Under the pieces are notes generated by a model. The model saw only the letters and a program-made list of their open reading frames with translations, was not told the DNA's origin and searched no databases. DNA of 64,000 nt from Coriolopsis trogii (lineage: Eukaryota; Basidiomycota; Agaricomycetes; Polyporales; Polyporaceae): the NCBI GenBank assembly GCA_020543525.1, contig JAHYIO010000037.1, forward strand, positions 2,170,001-2,234,000, written 5' to 3'. Below are positions 22,907 through 34,229 of the stretch, piece after piece. Within the stretch, counting starts at the first letter, position 1; the number at the start of each line of letters is the position of its first letter. Position numbers and translations under genes: made by a program.

Positions 22907-24038
22907 TTAATCCGCTGCCGTGTGGATATGTGAAGAAGGGCGGAAAGAAAGAGGGGACACGGGAAACGCCCGAACGGTAAGCAGGGACCACCTACATCCC
23001 ATACAGCATATAAGCACACTCCTCTTCCTACATCGAACCCCAGTTGACCATCTCGACACCGCATCTGTCGATCAGGCTGTTAGGGAACGTCGTACTGCAC
23101 CCGCCGTTTCTTAGGTGACTTCGAGGTAGCTGTCTTGCGAATGCATCAACAAAGACAATGATCCGGTGTAAGTACCTCAGGAGTCTCGTAACCACGTAGC
23201 AGTACTCGTTGTCCGCACCAAATGGAAACAGGCTCAGTACCAAGTCAAGTTCCGTGCCATCAGACACAGATCTCTTCCTATGCACGGTCCCAAGAGTGTC
23301 GGACATCGCATCAGCGCTCCATCTGGATATGAGGTGGTGCACTCACCATCCCATGCCTCATTCGCTCATGCCGCGACCAAGGTTCGTTCAAAACGACCTG
23401 GGAACGCCATCTATCATGATCAGACCCCTTCGTTCAGTACTGCGGTGTCCGCGAAGCTGGGACTTCGCGTGTCGATAGTCCGGTGGGTTCCTAGCCGTGC
23501 TGCTCTCGCGCTTCTCATCTTCCTCCCGTGGCAGATGGGATGGAGAAGGGATGGAATGACAAGCTTCGAGCATCACTGGGTCGTTGAAGAATTCGAACGT
23601 GCGCCAGACATGTGCCACGACGGCTGGAATGCCGGAGTTTCAGCTGAGTTCAATGCAGCACGGTGGCGGTGGCGCATAGCCGCCCGCGCCGGAAACTCCT
23701 CTTGCTACGATCGTGATCTCGGGTCTCATACGCAGTCCTTAATCTCGCGATCGAATCCTGTCCTGATTCGATTCCTTCTATTCACCGCTCGCGATAACGT
23801 TGCACTCGGCTGTAAATGTGGCATGGCTGCATCCCGACAACAGAGGCATGTCATAAATGAGTGGTCAATCGATTCTTCCATTATGGCCAAGAAGTATGAT
23901 ATAATGTGCTACGAGCTGACAATGTCAAAGCAGGGCAATGAATCCAATCCATCACATCCTAGGTCCAGACGGTATGAACGACACCAGTTTATCAGTAACA
24001 AGAAACCCCAGATGCGCTCTAAACGCAACCACACCCTC
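22907..24038. other. Upstream region of P8, no gene seen
   Basis: A long plus-strand open frame starts here (23.28-24.26 kb), but its 3' part is antisense to P9's tail and it shows no domain. I do not count it as a gene. Confidence 0.45.
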
Positions 24039-25769
24039 TCAAGCCTCGGTATACCTCGGCGGCAGCGTGTCGCCGTCATACAGTCTCAGTCCAGAATCCA
24101 ACTCCTCCACCGGCAGCGTACTAGGAGTCGCGGTCGCAGTAGCAGGCGTGTCCTCGCGTACAGCTCTCGGGCGCCGCCCGCGACCCGTCGAAAGAGAGTT
24201 CAGGATCGTCATCGCGTTCGGCTGCAACTCGGGCGGCGCGTACCACGGCGCAGCAGATAGCTCTCTGCGCAGGATGACCCCTGGAGTGGTCGGGGCAACA
24301 GACGGAGGTGGGGCCGTGCTCGGTGCCCTTGAGCGCCCCCGGCGATGGCGCGGACGAGGTCCCGCGACCGACGTGTCGATGTGCAGTGAGGGAAGGCGCT
24401 CGTGTGCGCGAAGCTCGCGTTCGGTTTGCTGTGAGTAGACGGACGCCCGAGATTCTTCTATCTCCGTTTCCATCTCCATCTCCATCTCGGGGGGAGACAT
24501 CGGTGTTGGTAGCTCTGGAACGTACTCTGGAGAGCGCCTTCTGCCGCGCTCGCGCGACCTCTTGCCATGTCCGCTCGAGGGAGACGCGTAGGCGTACGGG
24601 CGGCGGTAAGGAGACCGCGCGGACGAAGTGCGGGACATGCTCGACCGTGAGCCGTACTTAGTCGAGTGGGAGATGCTGCTGCCGGTATACGAATAGGGAT
24701 GGTAGTCGCTGTGGTAGTGTCTTCGATGCGCGTGCGAAGGTCCTGTGAACGCGGTTCCAGTGAAGGACATGGTCTCGGCCGCCACGGAAGGCGCCGTGGT
24801 GTCTGCCAGTCTCCACTGTCAGTAGCTGGTTACCCGAAGATGAACAAGGGCTACCTTCGATATCAATATCTCGCCTTCGGAGCTTATGCACTAGGAAAAG
24901 GATTACCCCGACCAGAACAAGGGACACAGCACCTCCGACGGCCCCGCCAATAATACTCGCGCGGTTGCTTGTCGACTTAGGGGCCACGTTTCCGGTCTGG
25001 ATCGAGACTGAGCTTGTGGAAGTAGATTGACTTTGAGGACCGTCTGTGTAATCATGAGAGGAAGTAACGACGAGACGTGTGGAGGTTGAGACAGGAATCT
25101 CCCCATCTGAAGGAGTGTTGGAGACAGCATGCGTGGTAGATGATTGGAATGTTTTCGTGAGCACTGGGACAGAGGTGGTTATTGGTTGCGATGAGTGGGT
25201 AGGGGGAGGGGGCGCATTGGGAGAACTTTTAATTGGAAGTTCTGGTGCTGAGGTCGTGGACGTGACCGGTGGAGCAGGAGTATTTGTAGTAGATTGGTCT
25301 GTGGATACGGTCTGTGAAGTAGTTCCGTTGACGATGAAGTAGTCGAGCCAGAAGATATTGGGGCTGGTGCCATTGACGTTTGTAATAGTGATAGTATGGT
25401 CGCCGAGGCTCAGATGGTTTGATTTAAAGAACAGGATGTTGAACATCCTATCGGTTGTGAACGGCGCATGGTAGGTGAAAACGTGCTCTCCGTCGATATT
25501 GTAGTCCGTGGTAGGTTGAGCTGTATCGACATAGCGATCCAATATCCCCCATACTTCTATTTCAGTTCCTATGCAAATGTACTGTCATGTTATTCCCTGT
25601 AACGAACAGATAGAAAAGGCTCACCATGGAATTGGAGCTGAACAGTCACACCAGGCCGTGCCGCACCATGCCTCATACCTCCCGAAGCCTCCGCCAGAGG
25701 ATCCGCAGACCACAGGCCTCCATAGACAACTCCGGGGTCGTTGTCTTCTACTCTTGTCTGAGCGGACAT
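24039..25769 (-). CDS. P9: array-family membrane protein with long Arg/Ser-rich tail ending PPRY
   Basis: Exons 25769-25625, 25568-24855 and 24802-24039 give 540 residues, phase 1 at both junctions. Ectodomain: RVEDNDPGVVYGGLW, M-R-H-G for TRHG, GTEIEVWG, Q-P-T-T-D-Y-N-I-D-G and FWLDYFIVN. TM at about 251-275 (IIGGAVGGAVSLVLVGVILFLV) then HKLRRR. The tail, about 250 residues, is the longest of the family: His/Tyr/Ser-rich start, SR/RS-like Arg-rich segments, a Met-Glu repeat, Pro-rich stretch, then RRELSAAPWYAPPELQ, LDSGLRL and PPRYTEA. The conserved boxes show it is type A with a large insertion. The Arg/Ser richness suggests phosphoregulation (inference). Confidence 0.86.
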
Positions 25770-27404
25770 GCCGTGCGTCGATCAACCCCCCAGTGGTTGC
25801 GGGTCCAAACTATAGAGCAAAGCCAGGCGTCGATCCTAAGGAGGCAATGAGCGAAGACGAGTACAAGAAGAGGGATTCATTTCCGTTGCGGCATCCCAGG
25901 TAGGCTGGTCATTATCCCGCGAACTTGTTGTGATCACGCAGTCGTGAAGTACACCGGTCAGTGATCAACGATGAACTATCAGTCACAACTCACGTTGGCT
26001 TATTGCGTGGGGCGTAGGCGTCCATATGGCTTCGCCGGTGGCGAGACGAGAGACGCGGTACCAATGTGGAAGGCCGACACTTTCTTTCCAGTGGTCTACA
26101 CGTTAGCTCAGTGATGAATCACTGTCGGCGGATTATGATTCGCGCTTGCCAGGGGTATTTGTATGAATCCGGCTTCCCTGCTGTGTATTCGGAGTGACGA
26201 ATCAACCATACTTGTCGGATCAAGATGCAGATGAATGACCTACTGTAGCATCACCCGCGAGACAAGGCACCAGAAGAGCCCTACGACTCATAAGCGTCCT
26301 GTTCAGGTTGAACACTTTGATAGGCACATAAATAGTAGTTGCTCCGAAGCCACTGCTACCTGTACTGAGCTGAAACGCATTGCCCATGCGCATCGATCTC
26401 TGAAATCCGACGAGGCATAGAAACCGGACTCACATCCACGCGACTACTCAGTGCGGCGGGGACAATACGGACTCTGCGTGAATCCTAGGGCTGGAATCCA
26501 CAGTCCCCAACCTGCTTATATCTCATCTCGCCTGCCTCCTTTGGCCTAAATGGCGCGCACAGACAGCGAGACTGGAGGCGCGTTCCTGGGGACCCAACTT
26601 GAAGACAATGCGCTACCTTCTCCATTGTGCATGCCCGAGATCGTCCTTTGTGATGCACGTCTCTGCGGTGTTACACATGTTGTTGATCTCAGCATATGGT
26701 ATGAGCGCAGTCCTCTCGCAGCACTCTCCCGTATGAAGATCATCTATACAGTAGCATCGCCATTCCGACTTCTCGTGCCAATCTATGAACAACCGTTCGC
26801 GACGCAGGTGGGGATAACCAGATATCCGGGCCGCAAGAAGTATACACCTCCGAGTCTCGGGGACATGCGTAGAAACTTCCATACCTCCGCTGGTTGTTCA
26901 GAGGAAAACTCATATTGTACAAGAGTCCAAAGCCGACTCTCCAAAAATCTCAGCGACTGCCGCAATGATTAGACTCACCTTCAGCGCTGTGAGTCAGGTG
27001 TTCTCAATAAGCGAGTTGGAAGGGGAGGCTCTCCTTCACTAGAGGTTAGCTCGTAGCCGTAACACACAATGTTGACATCGCACCTCATTGACATCAGAGC
27101 GGGACACGCACCTTAGGCCTTGATTGCTACCAAAGACATGCACGTCGACTGTCTTCCCTCACCTGGCACCCAGACATCAACGCGCGAGCATTCGCAGGAC
27201 GTCAAGTATCAACTTACTACCAACAAACTATGCGGGAAGGGTCGGCGCGCCCGACTATACCCTCGCACGTCGCCGTGGATGGATTCGAATGTGTAAGGCG
27301 AAAGATTCCTGCTAGCGTGACGAAATGTTGATATCAACATCCATCTCACATTATGAGTGCAAAACGTACCCTCATGATCTGATCACTAAATGCATCCTAT
27401 TCCG
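25770..27404. other. Intergenic region, no recognised gene
   Basis: About 1.6 kb between the minus-strand arm of the array and the central gene block. Overlapping short frames near 26.5-27.0 kb show no motif. Confidence 0.4.
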
Positions 27405-27515
27405 CTCAGCTTCCAACAGAAGACCAAGAAGAGAAGGGCAGAAACGCGTTGAACCCGAGTCCTGTAGGATTGCTCGCAATGAACCACCACCATACCTGAG
27501 GGAGCATTCGGACCG
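27405..27515 (+). pseudogene. Degenerate type-A tail end, plus strand, relic 6
   Basis: The plus strand encodes an Arg-rich segment, then E-P-E-S-C-R-I-A-R-N-E-P-P-P-Y, spaced like V-D-S-G-L-R-M-x-x-E-x-x-x-P-P-P-Y of the array tails. It is the only tail remnant on the plus strand left of the core block. The match is short, so chance is possible. Confidence 0.38.
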
Positions 27516-27931
27516 ATCAGCGTCCAGCAGGTACGGAAGCGATAACGCACAAAACACCACCTCGCATAGCGCCTGCCCGGACACTGTCGTTGGAACAACT
27601 TAAGGGCTGTGTCTTGCAGACCACGCATCATTCCTGGAGACAAAACTCCTAGGAGAGCTTAGCGAATGCGACGCACTGCAGGGGGGGGGGGATTGAATAC
27701 TTGCTTCTCCTGAAGGCGAGGCGTCGCTTGTAGCGATACCGGGAGGGGGGAAAATGCTGCATACATATAGCATCGTTGAGTGGCGACGATAAGCAATCAA
27801 TCGCGCGTACAGAAGCAAGACTACGCAGCCGATGTAGTTGCATAGGTCAGTGACTAACAATACAGATGAAGATAATCTCGTTGAAGTCGTTGATACATGA
27901 CGCATACTCAGATTCTTCGTGTTCGCACCAC
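27516..27931. other. 3' flank of the aldehyde dehydrogenase gene
   Basis: Contains an 11-nt poly-G run near 27.68 kb. No gene seen. Confidence 0.5.
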
Positions 27932-30157
27932 TTACAACCCACCGAAGGCGATGAGCTTGACGTTCATGTACTCGTCGATACCATGACCACCCTCACGACC
28001 TGCGAACGCACACCATAAACATCAGCAGCTCAACCCAGAGCGATCCCAGCAGAGAACGTACCCAATCCACTCTCCTTCACCCCTCCGAACGGAATCACAG
28101 GCTGACTGATCAACCCCGTGTTCATCCCGACCATCCCGACCTCCAGGGCCTCAGCAACGCGCCACGCGCGACCAACATCGCGCGAGTAGAAGTACCCAGC
28201 GAGGCCGACGGGCGTATCGTTCGCCAGCTTCACCACCTCTTCCTCAGTCTCGAAACGCGTCAGCGCAGCAAGGGGCCCGAACGTCTCCTCCTGGTTCACG
28301 AGCGCGTTCACGGGGACATCCGAGAGTACGGTGGGCGCGAAGAACGAGCCGGGGCCTTGGATGCGGCTGCCCCCGAGCAGAAGTTGCGCTCCTTGCTTGA
28401 GCGCATCCTCAACGTGGCGTTCGACCTTCTCGACAGCGCGGTCGTGGATGAGAGGTCCGTGCGTGCTATGTGGCAATATTAGCAGGCTCAAGAGAGCGAT
28501 GAAGAGGAGAACGCACGTATCCTTGTCGAGACCATTCCCGACTTTGAAGGCTGCAACCCTCTCCGCGAGGCGAGAAGCGAACTCTGCGTAGATACCCGAC
28601 TGCACATAGATCCTGTTTGCGCAGACGCAAGTCTGGCCAGTACCGCGGAATTTGCACGCTAGGACACCTGAACAGACGTATGAGTGGAGAGCCCTCGAGA
28701 AGAGTACGAGACGACAACCTTCTATAGCCGCGTCGATGTCGGCGTCATCAAACACGATGAACGGTGCGTTGCCACCCGCCTCGATAGACATTCTGCAACA
28801 GACGTTGAGTCGCATTTACTGCATTTTCCCAGGGTATCACGTACTTTTTGAGCGTGCTCGCAGCCATGCCGTAGAGCATCTTGGCGACCGGCGTGCTGCC
28901 CGTGAAGGATACCTTCCTCACCGCGGTGTTCTCGCACATCTCGCGGCCGACTTCGGCCACGTTTGCTTGTGTCGTCACGACATTGATGACTCCCGGAGGC
29001 ACACCAGCGCGAGTGGCAAGCTGGGTGTTTCGTTCCGATCAGCAAACCCTGGTCAAGTTGCGTCGGATACCGCATACCTCGACCAGTGCCAGTGCTGAGA
29101 ACGGCGTCTCCGGAGGAGGTTTGATGACCGCCGTGCAGCCTGCCGCTAGCGCAGCACCAAGCTTTCGGGTGATCATGGCCGAGGGGAAGTTCCAAGGCGT
29201 CAGAATCGACCTGGCATGACGTCAAGATCTACAGATACGACAGACCGGTCGCAACGCACACAACACCTGAGCAAGCTTGTCAGGAGACCGAGCAATAATG
29301 AGACGTAGGAGAGAACACACCGATGGGCTGCTTGATGACGACGTTGCGCAAGTTGGAGACGGCGGAGGGGACGACCTCTGTCAAAGTCTGTTAGCTCACC
29401 TCGCGAACAGCACGAACTGTGTGATCACCTCCGTATGTTCGGACCGCTTCTTCGGCTATGCGCGAATGTCAGCGTACGAGCTTCTTGTGTGCTCAACGAG
29501 GCTCACCGAACCACTGTTGACATACTTAGGAAAAATGAATGCAAACGCAAACTGGTATGACTTACCTCGATGAAGGAGGCACTGTAGGTGTGCTCTCCCT
29601 GGAGCAGATTGCAAACGTCAATTTTTACCCCGTTTGCTTGTCGGTCGACTGCATGCGCGCACCTTTGCCTCCGCAAGCGGCTTCCCGTTCTCGAGGGTCT
29701 AGCACACATCATCTTGAGCTTTGGCTGGCAAAGAAAACGCAGGGCGAGAGTATGCTCACGATAAGACGCGCCAGGTCGTCCGTATGCTCCTTCATGAGCG
29801 CGTAGAACTTCATCAGGATGTCATGTCGTTGCTGTCGGAGATCACCAGGCTGTCATGATAGGTCCGACAATAAGAACAACAACGCGCATACCTTCGCTGT
29901 CGTTTTGCTCCACGTCTTGAACGCCTTGGACGCAGCCTCGATTGCCTGCTTCGTCTCCTCCAGACCCATCTCGGGGACAGTCCCCAACTCCTCCGTGGTC
30001 GCAGGGTCTGCTCACGCATGGCGGTTAGGAGCAAAGAGAGCACACACACGCGCTCAGGAAAGGATGTTGAGGATGAGGAAAAAGAGCACGCACTAGTGAC
30101 CTTGATCACCCCGCCTTCCTTCGCGTCCACCCATTTCCCGTCGATGTAGCCTTGCAT
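27932..30157 (-). CDS. Aldehyde dehydrogenase, succinate-semialdehyde type (14 exons)
   Basis: NAD(P)+-dependent aldehyde dehydrogenase; by family it oxidises succinate semialdehyde to succinate in the GABA shunt. Exons: 30157-30095, 30007-29892, 29849-29760, 29698-29663, 29598-29566, 29513-29507, 29455-29429, 29377-29317, 29211-29078, 29020-28845, 28792-28719, 28667-28517, 28465-28062, 27999-27932; total 1440 nt in frame, 479 residues. Motifs: [19 protein letters not shown] cofactor site, the Glu of I-E-A-G-G-N-A-P, catalytic Cys in [16 protein letters not shown], and C-terminal [19 protein letters not shown]. Exon 6 is only 7 nt. The start is uncertain: the frame is open upstream of the ATG at 30157, and family members usually have some ten more N-terminal residues. 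Single copy, unrelated to the array. Confidence 0.88.
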
Positions 30158-30946
30158 ACGGACCAGGGACGAGTCCTTCAGACCAAACTGGCAGCACGTT
30201 CCTTGCGTGAGCCAGCAGCCAAAAGCGTGCCAAAGCCGGACGTACAACGGAAGTGCTCGCCATGCGGTATCGCAGGACCGAATGCCTTGGGATGAAGTTG
30301 CGCTTGAGTGGTGAGGTGAAGACCAGAGAAATGGAGGCCACACGACGTGGTGGAGGCATGGTAAGAGGAGTTGAGAACGAGCGAGGGAGGGATGGTGTGA
30401 ACAAGAGCCCGAGTCAAGTGCCTGGGGACCGCGACGCACTTCCTGCGTCATATGCAGGCGCCCAAGGCCGATGTCCCTTCCTCTTCGTCTCAAAGCCACT
30501 CCATAGTGCGTACAAGTTCATTCATCCGTGTTATCAAACCCACTACATTGAATATCCATATCGTAATGTACACATCAGAAGTCGTATGTCATGCAAGCGA
30601 AGCACGAAACCATGTATCTATTATCGGATAACTTAACACTACGTATCCCAACACCACGCAATCCAGAACCAACAGAACAGCTACAATATACACGAAAGCC
30701 AAGTAGCAAAACATGGCCATGTGTGGACGTCCGGATATAGCAAGTCATCGCAAGCCCACAGACCACAAGCACAGCAGGATATCGGCATAAGCAAAAACGT
30801 CCGCCCCCGAGTCACCAGGCGTCATCCTCAGCGAAAGTCCAAGTATCCAAGTACGAGCCCAGTGCAGCCCCGATCCAGCCTCCACGCACAAGTCTCTAGT
30901 TCCCAGCTCCCAGCACGCAGCCGCATCCACGCCAAGCGTGCAGTGC
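30158..30946. other. Promoter side of ALDH and 3' flank of the DUF6699 gene
   Basis: May contain a short first ALDH exon. One ATG at 30263 opens MASTSVVRP, possibly a mitochondrial presequence, but it does not join the next exon in frame by an obvious splice. Otherwise no gene seen. Confidence 0.4.
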
Positions 30947-31954
30947 TCACCGCACAGGACCCACAACGAGCCGCATGCGCGCGAAGCCGTCTTTGGCGTT
31001 CTCGCGCATGATCCCGCGGAACACATACCGGTCAAGCAGGTAGTCGACGCGCCGTACGCCCTGCGCGTCCTCCAACGCCTGCGGAGAGGGGTAGTTCTGG
31101 CACCGGCGCGTGTACGCGCGCGCGACGGCGTTCCGCTCCTTGACCGACATCCGCACCCAGTCCGTCTGCGAGATCCGGCGTTGTACGGTGCGGTAGATCG
31201 CCATGAGCACGTCGTAGACCGTGATCGGGGATTCCTCGGCCTCCCGCGTGGAGACAGAGAGGAACGGCGAGCGTTCTCGTTCGCGCGCGCGGGATGTTGT
31301 GTGTGGTTCGAGGACGATGGGCCAGTCGGGGAGCAGGTCACAGGTGATGGTCATGTGCCGCACAGGAGGGTGCGTTGCAGGTTGCAGGAGCTCGTCGAGC
31401 GTCAGCGGGGTGCCACTTGTCTGGTAGTACGAGGTGACACGTTGAGGGTTGAAGGTGTGAAGCGATAGATCAAAGAACAGTTTCGGCCCCGCCGCGGTCT
31501 CCCCATCCAACAGAGGATGAATCTGTGGAACTAGGGGTGTTGCCGGTGCCGGTGCTTGGAAGGCGGCTGGGTGGATCATGGTCGGGTATGACACCCATGC
31601 AGGCTGTGGGAGGCATGTGTCGGATCGTCGCCGTTGATGCGTGAACGCTGGCATCGGGGCTTGAGTGGGTAGCGACATGACGGGCGGGAGAGGGGTGACG
31701 ATGATAGGTGGTGAAGGAAACGGTACCGGGTTTGGAGGTGGAGCTTGGCCACCGTGCCAGGACGGTCGTCGCTGACGACGGAAGGGTTCGTCGTCGTCGA
31801 AGCGAACACGACGCTCTGACTGAGGCGTCATCTGAGGTGTTGCAGGCAAGGGTACCATCGGTGGAATGAAGGGCGAAACATATGGCTGGTTGTAGAAAGG
31901 CACCATGTATGGTGTTGGGTAGTAGAACTGGGGATAAGAGTATGGCGCTGCCAT
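30947..31954 (-). CDS. DUF6699-type protein, intronless
   Basis: A single uninterrupted frame of 335 residues. The N-terminal half is low complexity: Tyr/Pro-rich (Y-P-Q-F-Y-Y-P-T-P), then Pro/Arg-rich with VRFDDDEPFRR. From about residue 170 a folded domain begins with IHPLLDGETAAGPKLFFDLS and continues through L-L-P-D-W-P-I-V-L-E, ITVYDVLMAIYRTVQRRISQ, Y-T-R-R-C, VDYLLDRYVFRGI and a final M-R-L-V-V-G-P. This order of motifs is that of the basidiomycete-expanded DUF6699 family, whose function is not known to me. A TATA-like box lies about 50 bp upstream. Single copy in the window. Confidence 0.82.
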   Translation of the reverse strand: MAAPYSYPQFYYPTPYMVPFYNQPYVSPFIPPMVPLPATPQMTPQSERRVRFDDDEPFRRQRRPSWHGGQAPPPNPVPFPSPPIIVTPLPPVMSLPTQAPMPAFTHQRRRSDTCLPQPAWVSYPTMIHPAAFQAPAPATPLVPQIHPLLDGETAAGPKLFFDLSLHTFNPQRVTSYYQTSGTPLTLDELLQPATHPPVRHMTITCDLLPDWPIVLEPHTTSRARERERSPFLSVSTREAEESPITVYDVLMAIYRTVQRRISQTDWVRMSVKERNAVARAYTRRCQNYPSPQALEDAQGVRRVDYLLDRYVFRGIMRENAKDGFARMRLVVGPVR

Positions 31955-34229
31955 GGTTGTTCGAGTACGGTTGAAGAGAGTGGGGAAGCAGGAACAGAGC
32001 AGCTTTTATAGGTGTTGGGCCAATGTGGTTAGAGATTATAGTTACAGCCACAAGCCTGGAAGGGGATAGGCCGTCGGTACCGCTTCAGAAGTGGACGGGT
32101 TCGTCTGTCGGGGAAGAGGATGACCCCGCCAGGGAGTTGGAAGTCGCCGACGTGGACGGGCGGTGTGCTGCGGAAGTCAAGAGGGAATGTCGAGAGGCTG
32201 CACAGGACTAGAGAGGGCGCAATTTAAGTATGGCTGCTTCGATTTGCAAAGATTGTGGCTTCGTGACTCGGCGCTCCTGCATTATCACGACATCGCATCA
32301 GCAAAAAAAGTTCCAATACGGGAAGCCCGGCGCATGACAAAGCTACAGCGCGGGACAATAACGCGAGCTCGTCGTCGAGCACGACTCGGGAGACCCAATC
32401 AGGAGAGTAGATAACGATCAAGCACTGCTCACCTTGATCAATGCACTGGGATCGCCCGCGATGACAGACTCTGACGACTGGTGGCAACAATGGTGGGGTC
32501 GCTGAAGCACACTCGAAGCGATGAGGATGATTCCCCACTGGAGGAAGATGGTGTCGCTGATATGAGAGCAGATTCCCGGCCAAAAACTCACCATCAACGG
32601 TCTAGCTATATAGGCCCCAAAGGCGCGAATTTAGAACGGTGCATGAGGACCACATTTGGACAAATTGTCGCAGCGTTGTAAATTCGAAATGGTCGGGTTG
32701 TTGCGTGCGGGCGATGGATGGTTGAGGACAAGATGTCGAGAGCGCTGTCACCGCGAGAGGCGTTACGACGGAGGCATGGGCGCTACGTTCCCACGGCAGG
32801 TGGCAGTGCTCGTCACTGCCTTCTCTCTGCCCGAGGGATTATGATATACTATCATGTCGTCGTCGCTTTCTACCTTCCGCCACCTAGCTTTATGAACCCC
32901 GCACATCTTGCTTCATGTGCTCTCTGAGAATCAATGATTGGGTTATCATCTCTGAAGCTGTATACATCGTCTGCGAGTCCCGATGCGGAGTACAAAGCAC
33001 GGTACTGCCGCCACAGCTGCACGTCACGGACGCGCAACCGTGTCCCTAGCTGTCGGAAACGTCGAGCTGCAACACGACCTCGTGTACTCTTGTACTGTGC
33101 TGCCTTGACTCCTCTGAGTGATCTTGTATCTTTGCTGGGCACCTCTGACTTCCTTACGTCCTATCTTTCTTCTATGCCGGGGCTGTTTGCAGATGTCTTT
33201 CGGTGGTGGCCTTGAAGACGTGGCCCCCGAGATGGCAGTACATTACGTTCGCTCGTTTCGCTGGAACAAAGAAGCCAAATGGGCTACTGCGGCCGTAGTC
33301 AGGGTCGGGTCCAGTACGAGGCCGAACATCCTCGGCTCCGAGTCCGTCCTCCCAAACTGATACAACTCTTCTCTTCCACCTGCGAAGTAGGTCGTCGATT
33401 CATGCCACATCATCCGACATCGGAACGCCAATTTGAACACAGTTCAGCTCCGTAGTGCCACCGCGCTCTTGACATGCTTCCCTAAGCATCACTGCTGTTC
33501 TTCCGTTCGCCTTTGGAGCGAACACGAGGCTCATCCCCAGTGGCACCACTCAGTCGATTGTGGCTGTACTACGTTTCGAGCATCAGGTTCTCTCAATTTT
33601 GGAGGAGGTATGCCGGGATCAGATTCTTCTTGTGGCACCTTGTGGATGGGCGTGATAGGTATGATCCGTACACTTGGTCTCTGATTGTGGTCGAGCCAGA
33701 CGTAGGGCGGCGTATGGCAATCGTCCGCAACCGCATGTCTCTCCTTGGACAGAGCCGAAGTGGCACCCTAGGAGAGCCTGCGGATGGACACGTCAACCGG
33801 TCCCTTGGTACATGACTCGGGCGAAACTCCTGCCGCATACCGAAGGCAACGACCCAGACTCGCTCAAAACGCATCACGAGTTTACAAGCGCATTCATGCG
33901 GCCCGGGCTCGCTCATATACGATAGTGTTTTTACCATTGCGAAAGGTCAACAGCTCCTTCAAATGGCTACCTGCGGCAGAGCACCGGAGTCAGCTGCGCC
34001 ATATTGACATTACTCTAATGCTTATGCCTTCAGGGTCGACCACGGGATGCGCATATATGCTGCAATACGAGTCCGAAGATGACCCGCCCAGGGATTCAAG
34101 CGGACGATCTTCCATCCGAACATTTTCCTAGGTATGCTTTATATGCTCTGGTCCGATATTCTTCTCGAGCTTTCCTCTAAGATCAACCTCTGCTTTAGGG
34201 TGCTGCCGACTGGTGCTTGGTCTCCAAAG
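31955..34229. other. Intergenic region of 2.3 kb, no supported gene
   Basis: A divergent promoter region between the DUF6699 gene and the esterase. A basic minus-strand frame of 90 codons (33142-32870) is the best small-ORF candidate, without recognisable domain. Other frames look random. Confidence 0.4.
32003..32010 (-). promoter_or_regulatory. TATA-like box of the DUF6699 gene
   Basis: tataaaag on the minus strand, about 50 bp upstream of the ATG at 31954. Confidence 0.5.

Noticed and set aside
23280..24260. Long plus-strand open frame (326 codons)
   Set aside because: Its 3' part is antisense to the conserved tail exon of P9; no domain, and composition follows the opposite strand.
27678..27690. 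Poly-G run as a regulatory element or G-quadruplex
   Set aside because: A lone homopolymer without further G-runs at quadruplex spacing; could be a sequencing artefact.
30938..31468. Plus-strand open frame of 176 codons
   Set aside because: Antisense to the DUF6699 coding region in GC-rich sequence.
31470..32051. Minus-strand open frame of 193 codons
   Set aside because: Alternative frame of the Pro-rich N-terminal half of the DUF6699 protein.
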